Assembly (NCBI RefSeq): GCF_000364605.1
Contig: NZ_KB822580.1
Coordinates: forward strand, 66,823 to 130,822
DNA from: Nocardioides sp. Iso805N
Lineage (GTDB): Bacteria > Actinomycetota > Actinomycetes > Propionibacteriales > Nocardioidaceae
DNA length: 64,000 nt
Reading direction: 5' to 3'
Shown here: positions 1 to 8,104 of the stretch, piece by piece
How positions within the stretch are numbered: position 1 is the stretch's first letter
Layout: each line of letters opens with the position of its first letter
Translations under genes and position numbers: made by a program
Notes under the pieces: generated by a model
Seen by the model: only the letters and a program-made list of their open reading frames with translations
Told to the model about the DNA's origin: nothing
Databases searched by the model: none

Positions 1-1
1 G

Positions 2-1939
2 TCGACCACCGTGCGTGCGCTGGCGAGCGTGCTCCCGCCGGTCCGGGTGTACGCCGGCGACCGCTTCTCCATCGACCCCGCCGACCCCGCCGCGGTGTCG
101 CCCGACGGTGCCTTCGCGGAGGTGGAGACGCGGCCGGTGCGGCTCGTCGAGCTGCCGGTGGGCGCGACCGAGGACCGCGTGCTCGGCTCGCTGCACCTGG
201 AGCGGGCGCTCTCGCACGGCAAGGTGGAGTACGAGCCAGGCCTGCTGGCGCGCGCCCACCGTGGGCTGCTCTACGTCGACGAGGTCAACCTGCTCCACGA
301 CCACCTGGTCGACCTGCTGCTGGACGCGGCCGCGATGGGCCGGGTCAGCGTGGAGCGCGACGGGGTGTCGGTCGAGTACGCCGCCCGCTTCGTCCTCATC
401 GGCACCATGAATCCCGAAGAGGGGGAGCTGCGTCCGCAGCTGCTCGATCGGTTCGGGCTGACGGTCGAGGTGGCGGCGCCGCGCGAACCCGCGCTCCGGG
501 TCGAGGTGGTCCGCCGCCGGATGGCCTACGACGCCGACCCGACCGCGTTCTCCGCGCGCTACACGGCGGCCGACGAGGCGCTGGCGACGCGGGTCGCCGA
601 TGCCCGTGAGCGGGTGGGCTCGGTGCGGCTGGGTGATTCGGCCCTGCTGAAGATCGCCGAGGTGTGCGCGGCGTTCGAGGTCGACGGGCTGCGCGCCGAC
701 ATCGTCACGGCCCGGACGGCGGTGGCACATGCGGCCTGGTCAGGTCGCACCTGGGTCATCCGCGACGACATCCGGCGTGCCGCGCTGCTCGCGCTGCCGC
801 ACCGCCGCCGGCGCAACCCCTTCGACGCGCCCGGCCTCGACGAGGAGCTCCTCGACCGCATCCTGGGTGACGACGAGCTGCCGCCCGAGCCGCCCGGTGA
901 TCGCACCCCGGACGAGACGGTGGGCGACACGCCGGAGACCTCCACCGATTCGTCCGGGGAACCAGGAGCCTCTGACGCCCCGGACCAAACCGTGGCTGAC
1001 ACGCCGGAGACCCCCACCGATTCGTCCGGGGAACCAGGAGCCTCAGACGCCCCGGACCAAACCGTGGCTGACACGCCGGAGAGCCCCACAGGTTCGTCCG
1101 GGGCGCAGGTCGCGAAGGCGGCTGCCCCCTACCGGCCCAAGCTGCTCAAGGTCGACGGCCTCGGTGCGGGCGAATCCGGCCGCCGGAGCAGGGCGATCGC
1201 AGGCACCGGCCGGCGCGTGGGCGCGCGTCGGCCCGACGGCCCGACGGGGTCGCTTCACCTGGTCGAGACCCTGCTCGCGGCCGCAGGCAAGCAGGCCACG
1301 CGCGAGCGGGTCGGGCGCCGCGTGACGTTGCAGGCCGAGGACCTGCGCGTCGCCGTACGCGAGGGACGCGAGGCCAACCTCGTCCTCTTCTGCGTGGACG
1401 CGAGCGGCTCGATGGCGGCACGCAAGCGGATGACCCAGGTCAAGACCGCCGTACTCTCGCTCCTGCTCGACGCCTACCGCCGCCGCGACAAGGTCGGGCT
1501 GATCACCTTCCGCGGCAGCGCCGCCGAGCTGACCCTGCCGCCGACACACTCGATCGACATCGCCGCGGCCCGGCTCGACGGACTGCCCGCCGGCGGTCGT
1601 ACGCCGCTGGCTGAGGGGTTGCTCGAGGCGGCCAGGGTGCTGCAGCGCGAACGGCTCCGTGATCCGCGGCTTCGTCCGCTCCTCGTGGTGGTCACCGACG
1701 GCCGGGCGACCGGCGGCGCCGAGCCGAAGGCGGCCGTCGCGCGCTCGCTGCAGGCGGCTCAGTACGTCGCCGCCCTCGGCGTGACGACCGTCGTGGTCGA
1801 CAGCGAGTCCGGGCCGCTGCGGCTAGGCCTGGCCCGCGCGCTGGCCGAGACCCTGGGCGCCGAGCACCTGCCGGTCGCCGACGTCAGCGCCGAGGCACTG
1901 ACCTCGACCGTCCACGCCCGCGTGAGGGGAGCAGCCTGA
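2..1939 (+). CDS. ChlI/ChlD-type (putative cobalto/magnesium) chelatase, 5' end cut off
   Basis: AAA+ and von Willebrand A chelatase subunit. It probably works with CobN (26815-30531) to insert cobalt into hydrogenobyrinic acid a,c-diamide. The frame is open from base 2 and begins with Ser-Thr-Thr-Val-Arg-Ala, which reads as the end of a Walker A loop, so the true start lies before the window. A Walker B-like GLLYVDEVNLL lies near residue 87 of the visible part. A Pro/Asp/Thr/Ser linker with 24-residue repeats follows. The C-terminal VWA domain has the MIDAS motif DASGSM near residue 466 and a later TDGRATGG. Fused I- and D-type halves are usual in actinobacteria, which often lack CobS/CobT chelatase subunits. 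The stop overlaps the cobO start (TGATG). Metal specificity is inferred from context. Confidence 0.88.
   Translation, partial: STTVRALASVLPPVRVYAGDRFSIDPADPAAVSPDGAFAEVETRPVRLVELPVGATEDRVLGSLHLERALSHGKVEYEPGLLARAHRGLLYVDEVNLLHDHLVDLLLDAAAMGRVSVERDGVSVEYAARFVLIGTMNPEEGELRPQLLDRFGLTVEVAAPREPALRVEVVRRRMAYDADPTAFSARYTAADEALATRVADARERVGSVRLGDSALLKIAEVCAAFEVDGLRADIVTARTAVAHAAWSGRTWVIRDDIRRAALLALPHRRRRNPFDAPGLDEELLDRILGDDELPPEPPGDRTPDETVGDTPETSTDSSGEPGASDAPDQTVADTPETPTDSSGEPGASDAPDQTVADTPESPTGSSGAQVAKAAAPYRPKLLKVDGLGAGESGRRSRAIAGTGRRVGARRPDGPTGSLHLVETLLAAAGKQATRERVGRRVTLQAEDLRVAVREGREANLVLFCVDASGSMAARKRMTQVKTAVLSLLLDAYRRRDKVGLITFRGSAAELTLPPTHSIDIAAARLDGLPAGGRTPLAEGLLEAARVLQRERLRDPRLRPLLVVVTDGRATGGAEPKAAVARSLQAAQYVAALGVTTVVVDSESGPLRLGLARALAETLGAEHLPVADVSAEALTSTVHARVRGAA
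911..1126 (+). repeat. Three 72-bp tandem repeats in the chelatase linker
   Basis: Units start at 911, 983 and 1055 with an exact period of 72 bp, or 24 codons. The first two are nearly identical and the third diverges after its midpoint. They encode acidic Thr/Ser/Pro-rich repeats (D-E/Q-TV-x-DTPE...SSGEPGASDAP) between the AAA+ and VWA domains. The near identity points to recent duplication, and copy number may vary between strains. Confidence 0.9.
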
Positions 1940-2553
1940 TGCCGCAGGGCAAGCCGCTCGTCGTACCCGCGGACGGGCTCACGACCAGGCAGCGCCGCAA
2001 CCGTCCGCTGCTCGCGATCCACACGGGGGACGGCAAGGGCAAGTCGACTGCGGCGTTCGGGCTGGCGCTGCGCGGCTGGAACCAGGGCTGGCGGATCGGG
2101 GTCTTCCAGTTCGTGAAGTCCGCCAAGTGGCGCATCGGCGAGCAGACCGTGCTCGAACGCCTCGGCACATTGCACGATCAGACCGGCGAGGGCGGCCCGG
2201 TGGAGTGGCACAAGATGGGCTCGGGCTGGTCCTGGACGCGGCGCGAGGGCAGCGACGAGGACCACGCCCTGGCTGCCGCCGAGGGTTGGCAGGAGATCAA
2301 GCGCCGGCTCGCTGCGCAGACCCACGACCTCTACGTGCTCGACGAGTTCACCTACCCGATGAAGTGGGGCTGGGTCGATGCCGACGACGTCATCGAGACC
2401 CTCGCCGACCGGCCCGGCTTCCAGCACGTGGTGATCACCGGACGGGGCGCCGATCCGCGCCTGGTCGAGATCGCCGACCTGGTCACCGAGATGGCGAAGG
2501 TCAAGCACCCGATGGACGCCGGCCAGAAGGGCCAGAAGGGCATCGAGTGGTAA
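1939..2553 (+). CDS. cobO: Cob(I)yrinic acid a,c-diamide adenosyltransferase
   Basis: Transfers the adenosyl group of ATP to the cobalt of the corrin ring, making the upper ligand of adenosylcobalamin. The protein has 204 residues, normal for CobO/BtuR. It has a P-loop GDGKGKSTAAFG near residues 31-42 and the family stretches VFQFVKSAKW and LYVLDEFTYPMKWGWVD. The ATG overlaps the chelatase stop by one base, so translation is probably coupled. The next gene starts inside its last codons. Confidence 0.96.
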   Translation: MPQGKPLVVPADGLTTRQRRNRPLLAIHTGDGKGKSTAAFGLALRGWNQGWRIGVFQFVKSAKWRIGEQTVLERLGTLHDQTGEGGPVEWHKMGSGWSWTRREGSDEDHALAAAEGWQEIKRRLAAQTHDLYVLDEFTYPMKWGWVDADDVIETLADRPGFQHVVITGRGADPRLVEIADLVTEMAKVKHPMDAGQKGQKGIEW

Positions 2554-5084
2554 CGCCGATCGAGCCTGCCGAGCTCCCGCGTCTCGTGGTCGCGGCCCCC
2601 TCGACCGGCCAGGGGAAGACCACGATCGCGACCGGACTGATGGCAGCGCTGCGCGGTAGCGGACTGACGGTGAGCGGGCACAAGGTAGGCCCCGACTACA
2701 TCGATCCCGGCTACCACGCCCTGGCCACCGGCCGTCCCGGTCGCAACCTCGACCCGCACCTGGTGGGGGAGTCGCTGATCGCACCCCTGCTGCTGCATGG
2801 GGCGCGTGTGCCGGTCCCGGCCGACGTCGCCGTCATCGAAGGCGTGATGGGCCTGTACGACGGCCGCATCGGCACCGACGGCTTCTCCTCCACGGCACAT
2901 GTGGCAGCGCTGACCCGGACACCCGTCGTGCTGGTTCTCGACGTCGCCCGTCTGTCCCGCTCGGCCGGCGCGATCGTGGCCGGCATGACGACCTACGACC
3001 CGTCGGTCCGGATCGCCGGCGTGATCCTCAACCAGGCCGGATCGGACCGCAACGTCGCCGAGGTCGTCCGCTCGATCCGCGGCGTGCCCGTGCTCGGCGT
3101 CGTACGCCGTGACGAGCGGCTGGCGACCCCGTCTCGGCACCTCGGCCTGGTCCCCGCGGCGGAGCGGGGCGCGTCCGCCGAGACGGTGGCGCTGCTCGGG
3201 GAGCAGATCGCGGCTCAGGTCGACCTGGCGGCGGTGCTCGAGGTGGCGCGTTCGGCGCCCGGGCTGGAGGACGTCGCGTGGGAGCCACCCGTGACGTCGG
3301 TGGTGGGCGCCGCCGGCCGTCGGCCGCGGATCGCGGTGGCGGGTGGGCGTGCGTTCACGTTCCGCTACGCGGAGACCGAGGAGCTGCTGGTCGCGGCGGG
3401 GTGCGAGGTGGTCGCGTTCGACCCGCGGGTCGACGCCGCCCTGCCGGCCGGGACCAACGGCCTCTACCTCGGCGGCGGCTTCCCGGAGGTCTACGCGGCC
3501 GACCTCGCCGCCAACCGGTCGTTGCTCGCCGACGTGCGCGCCGCTGTCGCCGGCGGACTGCCGACGGTCGCGGAGTGTGCGGGGCTGCTCTACCTGGCCG
3601 AGTCACTCGACGGCACCGCGATGGCCGGCGCGCTGCCCGTTCGAGCGGCGATGGGGGAGCGGCTCACCCTGCGCTATCCGGTCGCCGAGGCCGCGGGCGA
3701 CTCGCTGCTGACGCGGGTCGGCGAGCGGGTCACGGCGCACGAGTTCCACAAGACCGTCATCGCCCTGGGGTCTCGACACGCTCGACCGACGTGGGCGGCC
3801 GCCTGGGAGGTCGACGGTGAGCAGGTCGGCTTCGCCGGGCCCAGCCTGCATGCGTCGTACCTGCACGTGCACTGGGCCGGGCATCCGCAGCTGGCGCAGC
3901 GGTTCGCCCAGGCCGCTGTTGGTTTTGACCCCTGGGGGTCAGAGCCGAACGTTGGGGGGCAAAGCATCGCCCCCCAACCTGCGGTTTTGACCCCCAGGGG
4001 TCAAAACCGCCCCCGCGCCGACGCTCAGCCACTCCGGCACCACGGCGACGCGGAGACCCGCGACGGCCACCTCGACTTCGCCGTCAACGTGTACGCCGGA
4101 GCCCGCCCGGGCTGGCTCGACGACGCCCTCAGCACGAGCCTCGGCAGCATCGACTGCTACCCCGATCCGACGCCGGCCGCAGCAGCGCTGGCCGTCCGTC
4201 ACCACCGCGATCCGGACGAGGTGCTGGCCACCGCCGGAGCGGCCGAGGCGTTCACCCTGATCGCCCGGCTGCGGTCATGGCGACGGCCGGTGGTGGTGCA
4301 CCCGCAGTTCACTGAGCCGCACGCCGCCCTGGAGCAGGCCGGCCACCGTGTCGACGTGGTGCTGTGCCGGGCCGAGGACGGCTTCGCGTTGCATCCCGAG
4401 GACGTGGCGGAGGACGCGGACCTAGTGGTCGTCGGTAACCCGACCAACCCGACCGGGACGCTGCACCCGAGGGACGCCGTCCGCGCGCTGCTGCGGCCGG
4501 GCAGGGTGGTGGTGGTCGACGAGGCGTTCATGGACGCCGTGCCGGGGGAGCCGGCGTCGCTGGCGCGCCCATCGACGCCCGACGGACGGAGCTACGAGCC
4601 CGGGCTTCTCGTGCTGCGCAGCCTCACCAAGCACTGGTCCATCCCGGGCATCCGCGCCGGCTACGTCCTCGGCGACCCCATCCTGATCAGCGACCTCGCC
4701 GCCCAGCAGGCGCCGTGGTCGGTGGGCACCCCAGCCATCGCGGCGATGGTGGCGTGCAGCACCCCGGCGGCGCACGCGGAGTCCGAGCGGCGCGCTGTCG
4801 AGCTGCGGCAGTGGCGCGAGTACCTCGTCGCGGGACTGGTCGAGCGTGGCATCGCCCCGGTGGCCTCGCGAGCGCCGTACGTCCTCGCCTCGGCCGGGCC
4901 CGGCACCCACCAGGCCTTGCGCGAGCAGGGCGTCGCGGTGCGTCGTGCTGACACGTTCCCCGGCCTGGACGCCTCCTGGATCCGGATCGCGGTCCGGCCC
5001 CCACATCTCACCGACCACCTCTTCACCGCACTGGACCGGCTCCCCGACAGCACGGTCCGCCCCCTCGAAGGAGCCCCGACATGA
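2547..5084 (+). CDS. cobB-cobC: Fused cobyrinate a,c-diamide synthase (CobB) and threonine-phosphate decarboxylase-like (CobC) protein
   Basis: One 845-residue frame carries two cobalamin enzymes. Residues about 1-455 are CobB, the glutamine-dependent a,c-amidase. It has an ATP loop STGQGKTT near residue 17, HKVGPDYIDPGYH, a glutamine amidotransferase Cys in AECAGLLYL near residue 344 and its His in SYLHVHW near 441. Residues about 500-845 are a PLP fold-type I aminotransferase-like domain resembling CobC/CobD. This has NPTNPTG and a Schiff-base Lys in RSLTKHW near residue 695, and would make (R)-1-amino-2-propanol phosphate. The GTG at 2547 overlaps the cobO stop by 7 bases, and the CobB core begins within 15 residues of it. 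The open frame extends upstream to 2127, but that part is cobO read in another frame. The 30-residue linker (459-488) is encoded by a compound palindrome. Confidence 0.92.
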   Translation: MVTPIEPAELPRLVVAAPSTGQGKTTIATGLMAALRGSGLTVSGHKVGPDYIDPGYHALATGRPGRNLDPHLVGESLIAPLLLHGARVPVPADVAVIEGVMGLYDGRIGTDGFSSTAHVAALTRTPVVLVLDVARLSRSAGAIVAGMTTYDPSVRIAGVILNQAGSDRNVAEVVRSIRGVPVLGVVRRDERLATPSRHLGLVPAAERGASAETVALLGEQIAAQVDLAAVLEVARSAPGLEDVAWEPPVTSVVGAAGRRPRIAVAGGRAFTFRYAETEELLVAAGCEVVAFDPRVDAALPAGTNGLYLGGGFPEVYAADLAANRSLLADVRAAVAGGLPTVAECAGLLYLAESLDGTAMAGALPVRAAMGERLTLRYPVAEAAGDSLLTRVGERVTAHEFHKTVIALGSRHARPTWAAAWEVDGEQVGFAGPSLHASYLHVHWAGHPQLAQRFAQAAVGFDPWGSEPNVGGQSIAPQPAVLTPRGQNRPRADAQPLRHHGDAETRDGHLDFAVNVYAGARPGWLDDALSTSLGSIDCYPDPTPAAAALAVRHHRDPDEVLATAGAAEAFTLIARLRSWRRPVVVHPQFTEPHAALEQAGHRVDVVLCRAEDGFALHPEDVAEDADLVVVGNPTNPTGTLHPRDAVRALLRPGRVVVVDEAFMDAVPGEPASLARPSTPDGRSYEPGLLVLRSLTKHWSIPGIRAGYVLGDPILISDLAAQQAPWSVGTPAIAAMVACSTPAAHAESERRAVELRQWREYLVAGLVERGIAPVASRAPYVLASAGPGTHQALREQGVAVRRADTFPGLDASWIRIAVRPPHLTDHLFTALDRLPDSTVRPLEGAPT
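3921..4010. repeat. Compound palindrome A inside the cobB-cobC linker
   Basis: There are three nested inverted repeats. The right one (3981-4010) is self-complementary: 14-bp perfect arms around a CA centre, reading GCGGTTTTGACCCC and its complement. The left one (3921-3946) is a degenerate copy with a TG centre. Between them 10-bp arms GTTGGGGGGC (3951-3960) and its complement (3969-3978) enclose an 8-base loop. The frame stays open through it, giving a linker that begins FDPWGSEPNVGGQ. It looks like an inserted dispersed palindromic element. Confidence 0.9.
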
Positions 5085-6127
5085 CCCTCGTCCCGCCTTC
5101 CGCGATCACCCGCGACCACGCCGCCAAGCGTCTCGGCGCGCTGGCCACCCCGCCGGGCGCCCTCGGCCGGCTCGGCGAGCTGGGTGTGTGGGTGGCCGCC
5201 TGCCAGGGGCAGGTCCCGCCGCTGCCTCTTGACGACCCGCAGAGCGTCCGGCTGGTGATCTTCGCCGGTGACCACGGCGTCGCGGCGCACGGTGTCTCAG
5301 CGTTCCCGCCGGCGATCACCGGCGCGATGGTGCGCACGTTCCTGGCGGGCAAGGCCGGCGTCACCGCGCTGGCCCGGGCCCACGGCGTGCAGGTGCGGGT
5401 GCTCGACCTGGGTGTGGACGAGGACTTCGAGGATCTCCCCGACGACGTGCGTGCGACGTTGCAGCAGCACAAGGTCCGCCGCGGCAGCGGCGCCATCCAC
5501 CTCGAGGACGCGCTCACCCGGGAGGAGACCGAGCACGCGCTCGCCGCGGGTGCCGCGGTGGCTCGCGAGGAGATCGCCGCCGGCGCCCGCCTGCTCATCA
5601 GCGGCGACATGGGTATCGGCAACACCACGCCGGCCGCGGCGCTGGTCGCCGTCGCGCTCGGTCTGCCGGCCAGCGAGGTCGTCGGCCGCGGCACCGGGAT
5701 CGACGATGCCGCGCTCATGCACAAGGCCGACGTGATCGACCACGCGATCGACCGCGCCGGCATCAGGATCAGCGACCCGATCGAGACGCTCGCGGCACTG
5801 AGCAGCGCCGACCTCGCGGCCACCACCGGCTACCTCCTCGAGGCGGCCGGTCGAGGCGTGCCGGTGCTGCTCGACGGTCTGATGAGCGTGGCCTGCGCCC
5901 TGACCGCGGACCGGATCGAGCCCGGCGCCGCGGCCTGGTACGCCGCAGGACACCGCTCCACCGAGCCCGCCCAGAGCCTGGCGCTGTCCAAGATGGGTCT
6001 CGAACCGCTGCTCGACCTCGGTCTGCGGCTCGGGGAGGGCTCGGGTGCTGTCGCCGCCGTACCTGTCGTGCGCAGCGCTGTGGCCCTGCTCCGCGACGTC
6101 GCGCTGCTGAGCGACCTGATGCCGTGA
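5081..6127 (+). CDS. cobT: Nicotinate-nucleotide--dimethylbenzimidazole phosphoribosyltransferase
   Basis: Makes alpha-ribazole phosphate, the precursor of the lower nucleotide loop of cobalamin. The protein has 348 residues, the usual size. Family blocks include FAGDHGVAAHGVSAFP near residue 64, GDMGIGNTTPAAAL near 176 and a C-terminal SKMGLEPLLDLGLRLGEGSGA. The ATG overlaps the stop of the cobB-cobC fusion (ATGA). It precedes cobS, which uses its dephosphorylated product. This is the base-activating CobT, not the CobT subunit of aerobic cobaltochelatase. Confidence 0.97.
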   Translation: MTLVPPSAITRDHAAKRLGALATPPGALGRLGELGVWVAACQGQVPPLPLDDPQSVRLVIFAGDHGVAAHGVSAFPPAITGAMVRTFLAGKAGVTALARAHGVQVRVLDLGVDEDFEDLPDDVRATLQQHKVRRGSGAIHLEDALTREETEHALAAGAAVAREEIAAGARLLISGDMGIGNTTPAAALVAVALGLPASEVVGRGTGIDDAALMHKADVIDHAIDRAGIRISDPIETLAALSSADLAATTGYLLEAAGRGVPVLLDGLMSVACALTADRIEPGAAAWYAAGHRSTEPAQSLALSKMGLEPLLDLGLRLGEGSGAVAAVPVVRSAVALLRDVALLSDLMP

Positions 6128-6134
6128 GCCCGGC

Positions 6135-6902
6135 ATGATCCGCGACTCCTGGCGGCTCGCCGTCGGCACGCTGACAGCGGTGCCCGTACGTCCGCCCACC
6201 GTGGTCGACCGCCGCCGCACCGGGCTCGCGATGGTGCTGGCACCGGTCGCCACGGCCCCGCTCGGGGTGGCGGTCGCGGTCATCGGGTACGCCGGAGTCC
6301 GCCTCGACCTGCCGCCCCTCGTGGTGGCGGTGCTGGCCATCGGTGTGGTCGTCCTCGGCAACCGCGCCTTCCACGTCGACGGTCTGGCCGACACCGTCGA
6401 TGGCCTCGCCTCCTCCTACGACCGGGAGCGGGCACTGGCCGTCATGAAGACCGGTACCTCGGGACCTGCCGGCGTGGTCGCGATCGTCCTGGTGATCGGG
6501 CTCCAGTCTGCTGGGATGGCGTCGGTGCTGGCCGGTCCGCACGCCCTTCGCGCTGCGGTGCTGGCGGGCTTGAGCGTCTGTGTCTCGCGGGTCGCGCTGG
6601 TGCTGTGCTGTGCCCGCGGGGTGCCGTCGGCTCGCCCGGGCGGCCTCGGCGACACCTACACCCAGACGGTGCCGCGGCCGCTGGTCGTGCTCGTCTGGCT
6701 GGTGGGCGCCGTGGTCCTGGCGGCCGCGGGCCGGGCGGCCGGCCTGGACTGGTGGCGCGGCGCGCTCGCCGTGGTCGTGGCCGCGGTGGCCGTCGGGGTG
6801 CTGGTCGCGCGCGCGATCCGCCGGCTCGGGGGCGTCACCGGGGACGTCTTCGGCGCTGCCGTCGAGCTCGCGCTGGCCGCGCTGCTGGTGGGGCTGTCGT
6901 GA
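6135..6902 (+). CDS. cobS: Adenosylcobinamide-GDP ribazoletransferase (cobalamin synthase)
   Basis: Integral membrane enzyme that joins adenosylcobinamide-GDP to alpha-ribazole, the last assembly step. The protein has 255 residues with several hydrophobic segments (for example residues 35-75, 105-125 and 180-225). The family signature HVDGLADTVDGLASS lies near residue 81 and carries the metal-binding aspartates. It lies 7 bases after cobT, and its stop overlaps the cobD start. Confidence 0.96.
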   Translation: MIRDSWRLAVGTLTAVPVRPPTVVDRRRTGLAMVLAPVATAPLGVAVAVIGYAGVRLDLPPLVVAVLAIGVVVLGNRAFHVDGLADTVDGLASSYDRERALAVMKTGTSGPAGVVAIVLVIGLQSAGMASVLAGPHALRAAVLAGLSVCVSRVALVLCCARGVPSARPGGLGDTYTQTVPRPLVVLVWLVGAVVLAAAGRAAGLDWWRGALAVVVAAVAVGVLVARAIRRLGGVTGDVFGAAVELALAALLVGLS

Positions 6903-7942
6903 GGTCCGGCTCCGGCGGGGTAGTCCGGGGCGGAAATCAGGGGTTACCGACGGGTAGGCATGATTTCCGCCCCGGACTACCCCACCGCCACGCCCTAGCC
7001 CGCGCTGCCGGACTGCTGCTCGGGTTCGCGGCCGACCGCGTGTTCGGCGACCCGCGGCGGTGTCACCCGGTCGCAGGCTTCGGCATGGCCGCAGCCGCCC
7101 TGGAACGGCGGATCTACCTCGATGCTCGCGCCCGCGGGGTGGTCCACACCGCGAGCCTGGTCGGGGGAGCGGTCGCGCTGGGCATCGTCGCCGAGTGCAG
7201 CACGGCTCGCAGCCGCCTCGCACGGACAGCCGTCACGGCACTGGCGACCTGGGTCGTGCTGGGCGGTCGCAGCCTGGAGCGGGAGGCGGGCGCCGTACAT
7301 GCGCACCTGGCGGCCGGTGACCTGGCTGCTGCCCGGCAGCGGCTCACCCATCTGGTCGGTCGCGACACCGCTGCACTGGACGAGGGCGAGGTGGCCCGCG
7401 CGGTGATCGAGTCGGTCGCCGAGAACACGTCGGATGCCGTCGTTGCACCGCTGGTCTGGGGTGCTGTGGCCGGCGTACCGGGTCTGCTCGGCTATCGCGC
7501 GGCCAACACCCTCGACGCGATGGTCGGGCATCACAACGCCCGCTACGAGCGGTTCGGCTGGGCGAGCGCCCGCTTCGACGATCTGGTCAACGTGCCCGGA
7601 TCCCGGTTCGCCGGCGTGCTCGCCACCATCCTGGGCGGTGCGCCGCGCCGCGCGGCACAGGCCTGGCGCCGCGACGCACGACGCCATCCCAGCCCGAACG
7701 CGGGCGTGGTCGAGTCGACCTTCGCCGGCTCCCTCGGCATCCGGCTGGGCGGGACCAACACCTACTACGGCGACCGCGCCGAGCACCGCGCGGCGATGGG
7801 GGAGGGCCGAGCATCTGCGCCGAGCGACATCCCACGTGCCACCCGGCTGGCGCGACAGGTCGGTGGGGCGTCTGCAGTCGTCGCGGCACTGGGTGCCGGA
7901 TCGCGGTGGACTTCGTTGCGGCGCGACCATCCTATCGACTAG
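6899..7942 (+). CDS. cobD: Adenosylcobinamide-phosphate synthase with unusual N-terminal extension
   Basis: Membrane enzyme that attaches aminopropanol phosphate to adenosylcobyric acid. The core starts near LARAAGLLLGFAADRVFGD and includes TLDAMVGHHN near residue 204, FDDLVNVPGSRF and SPNAGVVESTFAGSLGIRLGG, all typical of CbiB/CobD. The GTG at 6899 overlaps the cobS stop (GTGA). No ATG or GTG occurs in frame between it and the start of the conserved core. About 30 residues of extension are therefore translated through palindrome B and are Gly/Arg-rich with no family resemblance. The usual start seems to have been displaced by the palindrome. Confidence 0.93.
   Translation: MRSGSGGVVRGGNQGLPTGRHDFRPGLPHRHALARAAGLLLGFAADRVFGDPRRCHPVAGFGMAAAALERRIYLDARARGVVHTASLVGGAVALGIVAECSTARSRLARTAVTALATWVVLGGRSLEREAGAVHAHLAAGDLAAARQRLTHLVGRDTAALDEGEVARAVIESVAENTSDAVVAPLVWGAVAGVPGLLGYRAANTLDAMVGHHNARYERFGWASARFDDLVNVPGSRFAGVLATILGGAPRRAAQAWRRDARRHPSPNAGVVESTFAGSLGIRLGGTNTYYGDRAEHRAAMGEGRASAPSDIPRATRLARQVGGASAVVAALGAGSRWTSLRRDHPID
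6917..6983. repeat. Palindrome B, 23-bp perfect inverted repeat at the start of cobD
   Basis: Arms at 6917-6939 and 6961-6983 are exact reverse complements and include the core GTCCGGGGCGGAAATCA. The 21-base loop contains a smaller TACC/GGTA pairing. It lies just after the cobD start codon and is translated in frame. The transcript could form a very stable hairpin close to the cobD ribosome-binding region. Confidence 0.93.
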
Positions 7943-8064
7943 GGTCAAGTCACCTTCACGGGAGTCGACGGAAGCCGGTGTGAGTCCGGCGCGGTCGCGC
8001 CACTGTGTCCAGGTCTGCGGAGTCCCGCGGGCCCGGGAGTCAGACCCTCCTCTCCACGTGACCC
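7942..8064 (+). promoter_or_regulatory. Cobalamin riboswitch upstream of the Ni/Co transporter
   Basis: Contains the conserved GAAGCCGGTGTGAGTCCGGC core at 7971-7990 and the B12-box-like GCGCCACTGT at 7997-8006, with GGGAGTCAGACCC following. Outer ends GGGTCA (7942-7947) and TGACCC (8059-8064) can close the P1 helix. The transporter Shine-Dalgarno GAGGAGG lies about 25 bases downstream. Control of translation or of early termination would both fit, because no U-tract terminator is obvious. Cobalamin binding is expected to lower cobalt uptake. Confidence 0.93.
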
Positions 8065-8104
8065 GTCGATGGGGACGCGCAATCCCCGAGGAGGCCCCGC
8101 CGTC

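Noticed and set aside
911..1126. CRISPR-like array
   Set aside because: Repeats are directly adjacent, in frame, without unique spacers; no cas genes in the window.
2127..2546. Upstream extension of the cobB-cobC frame
   Set aside because: It is cobO read in another frame (Arg/Pro/Gly-rich); the CobB core begins right after the GTG at 2547.
3921..4010. Palindrome A as an intrinsic terminator
   Set aside because: It lies inside an uninterrupted reading frame with conserved domains on both sides, and no U-tract follows.
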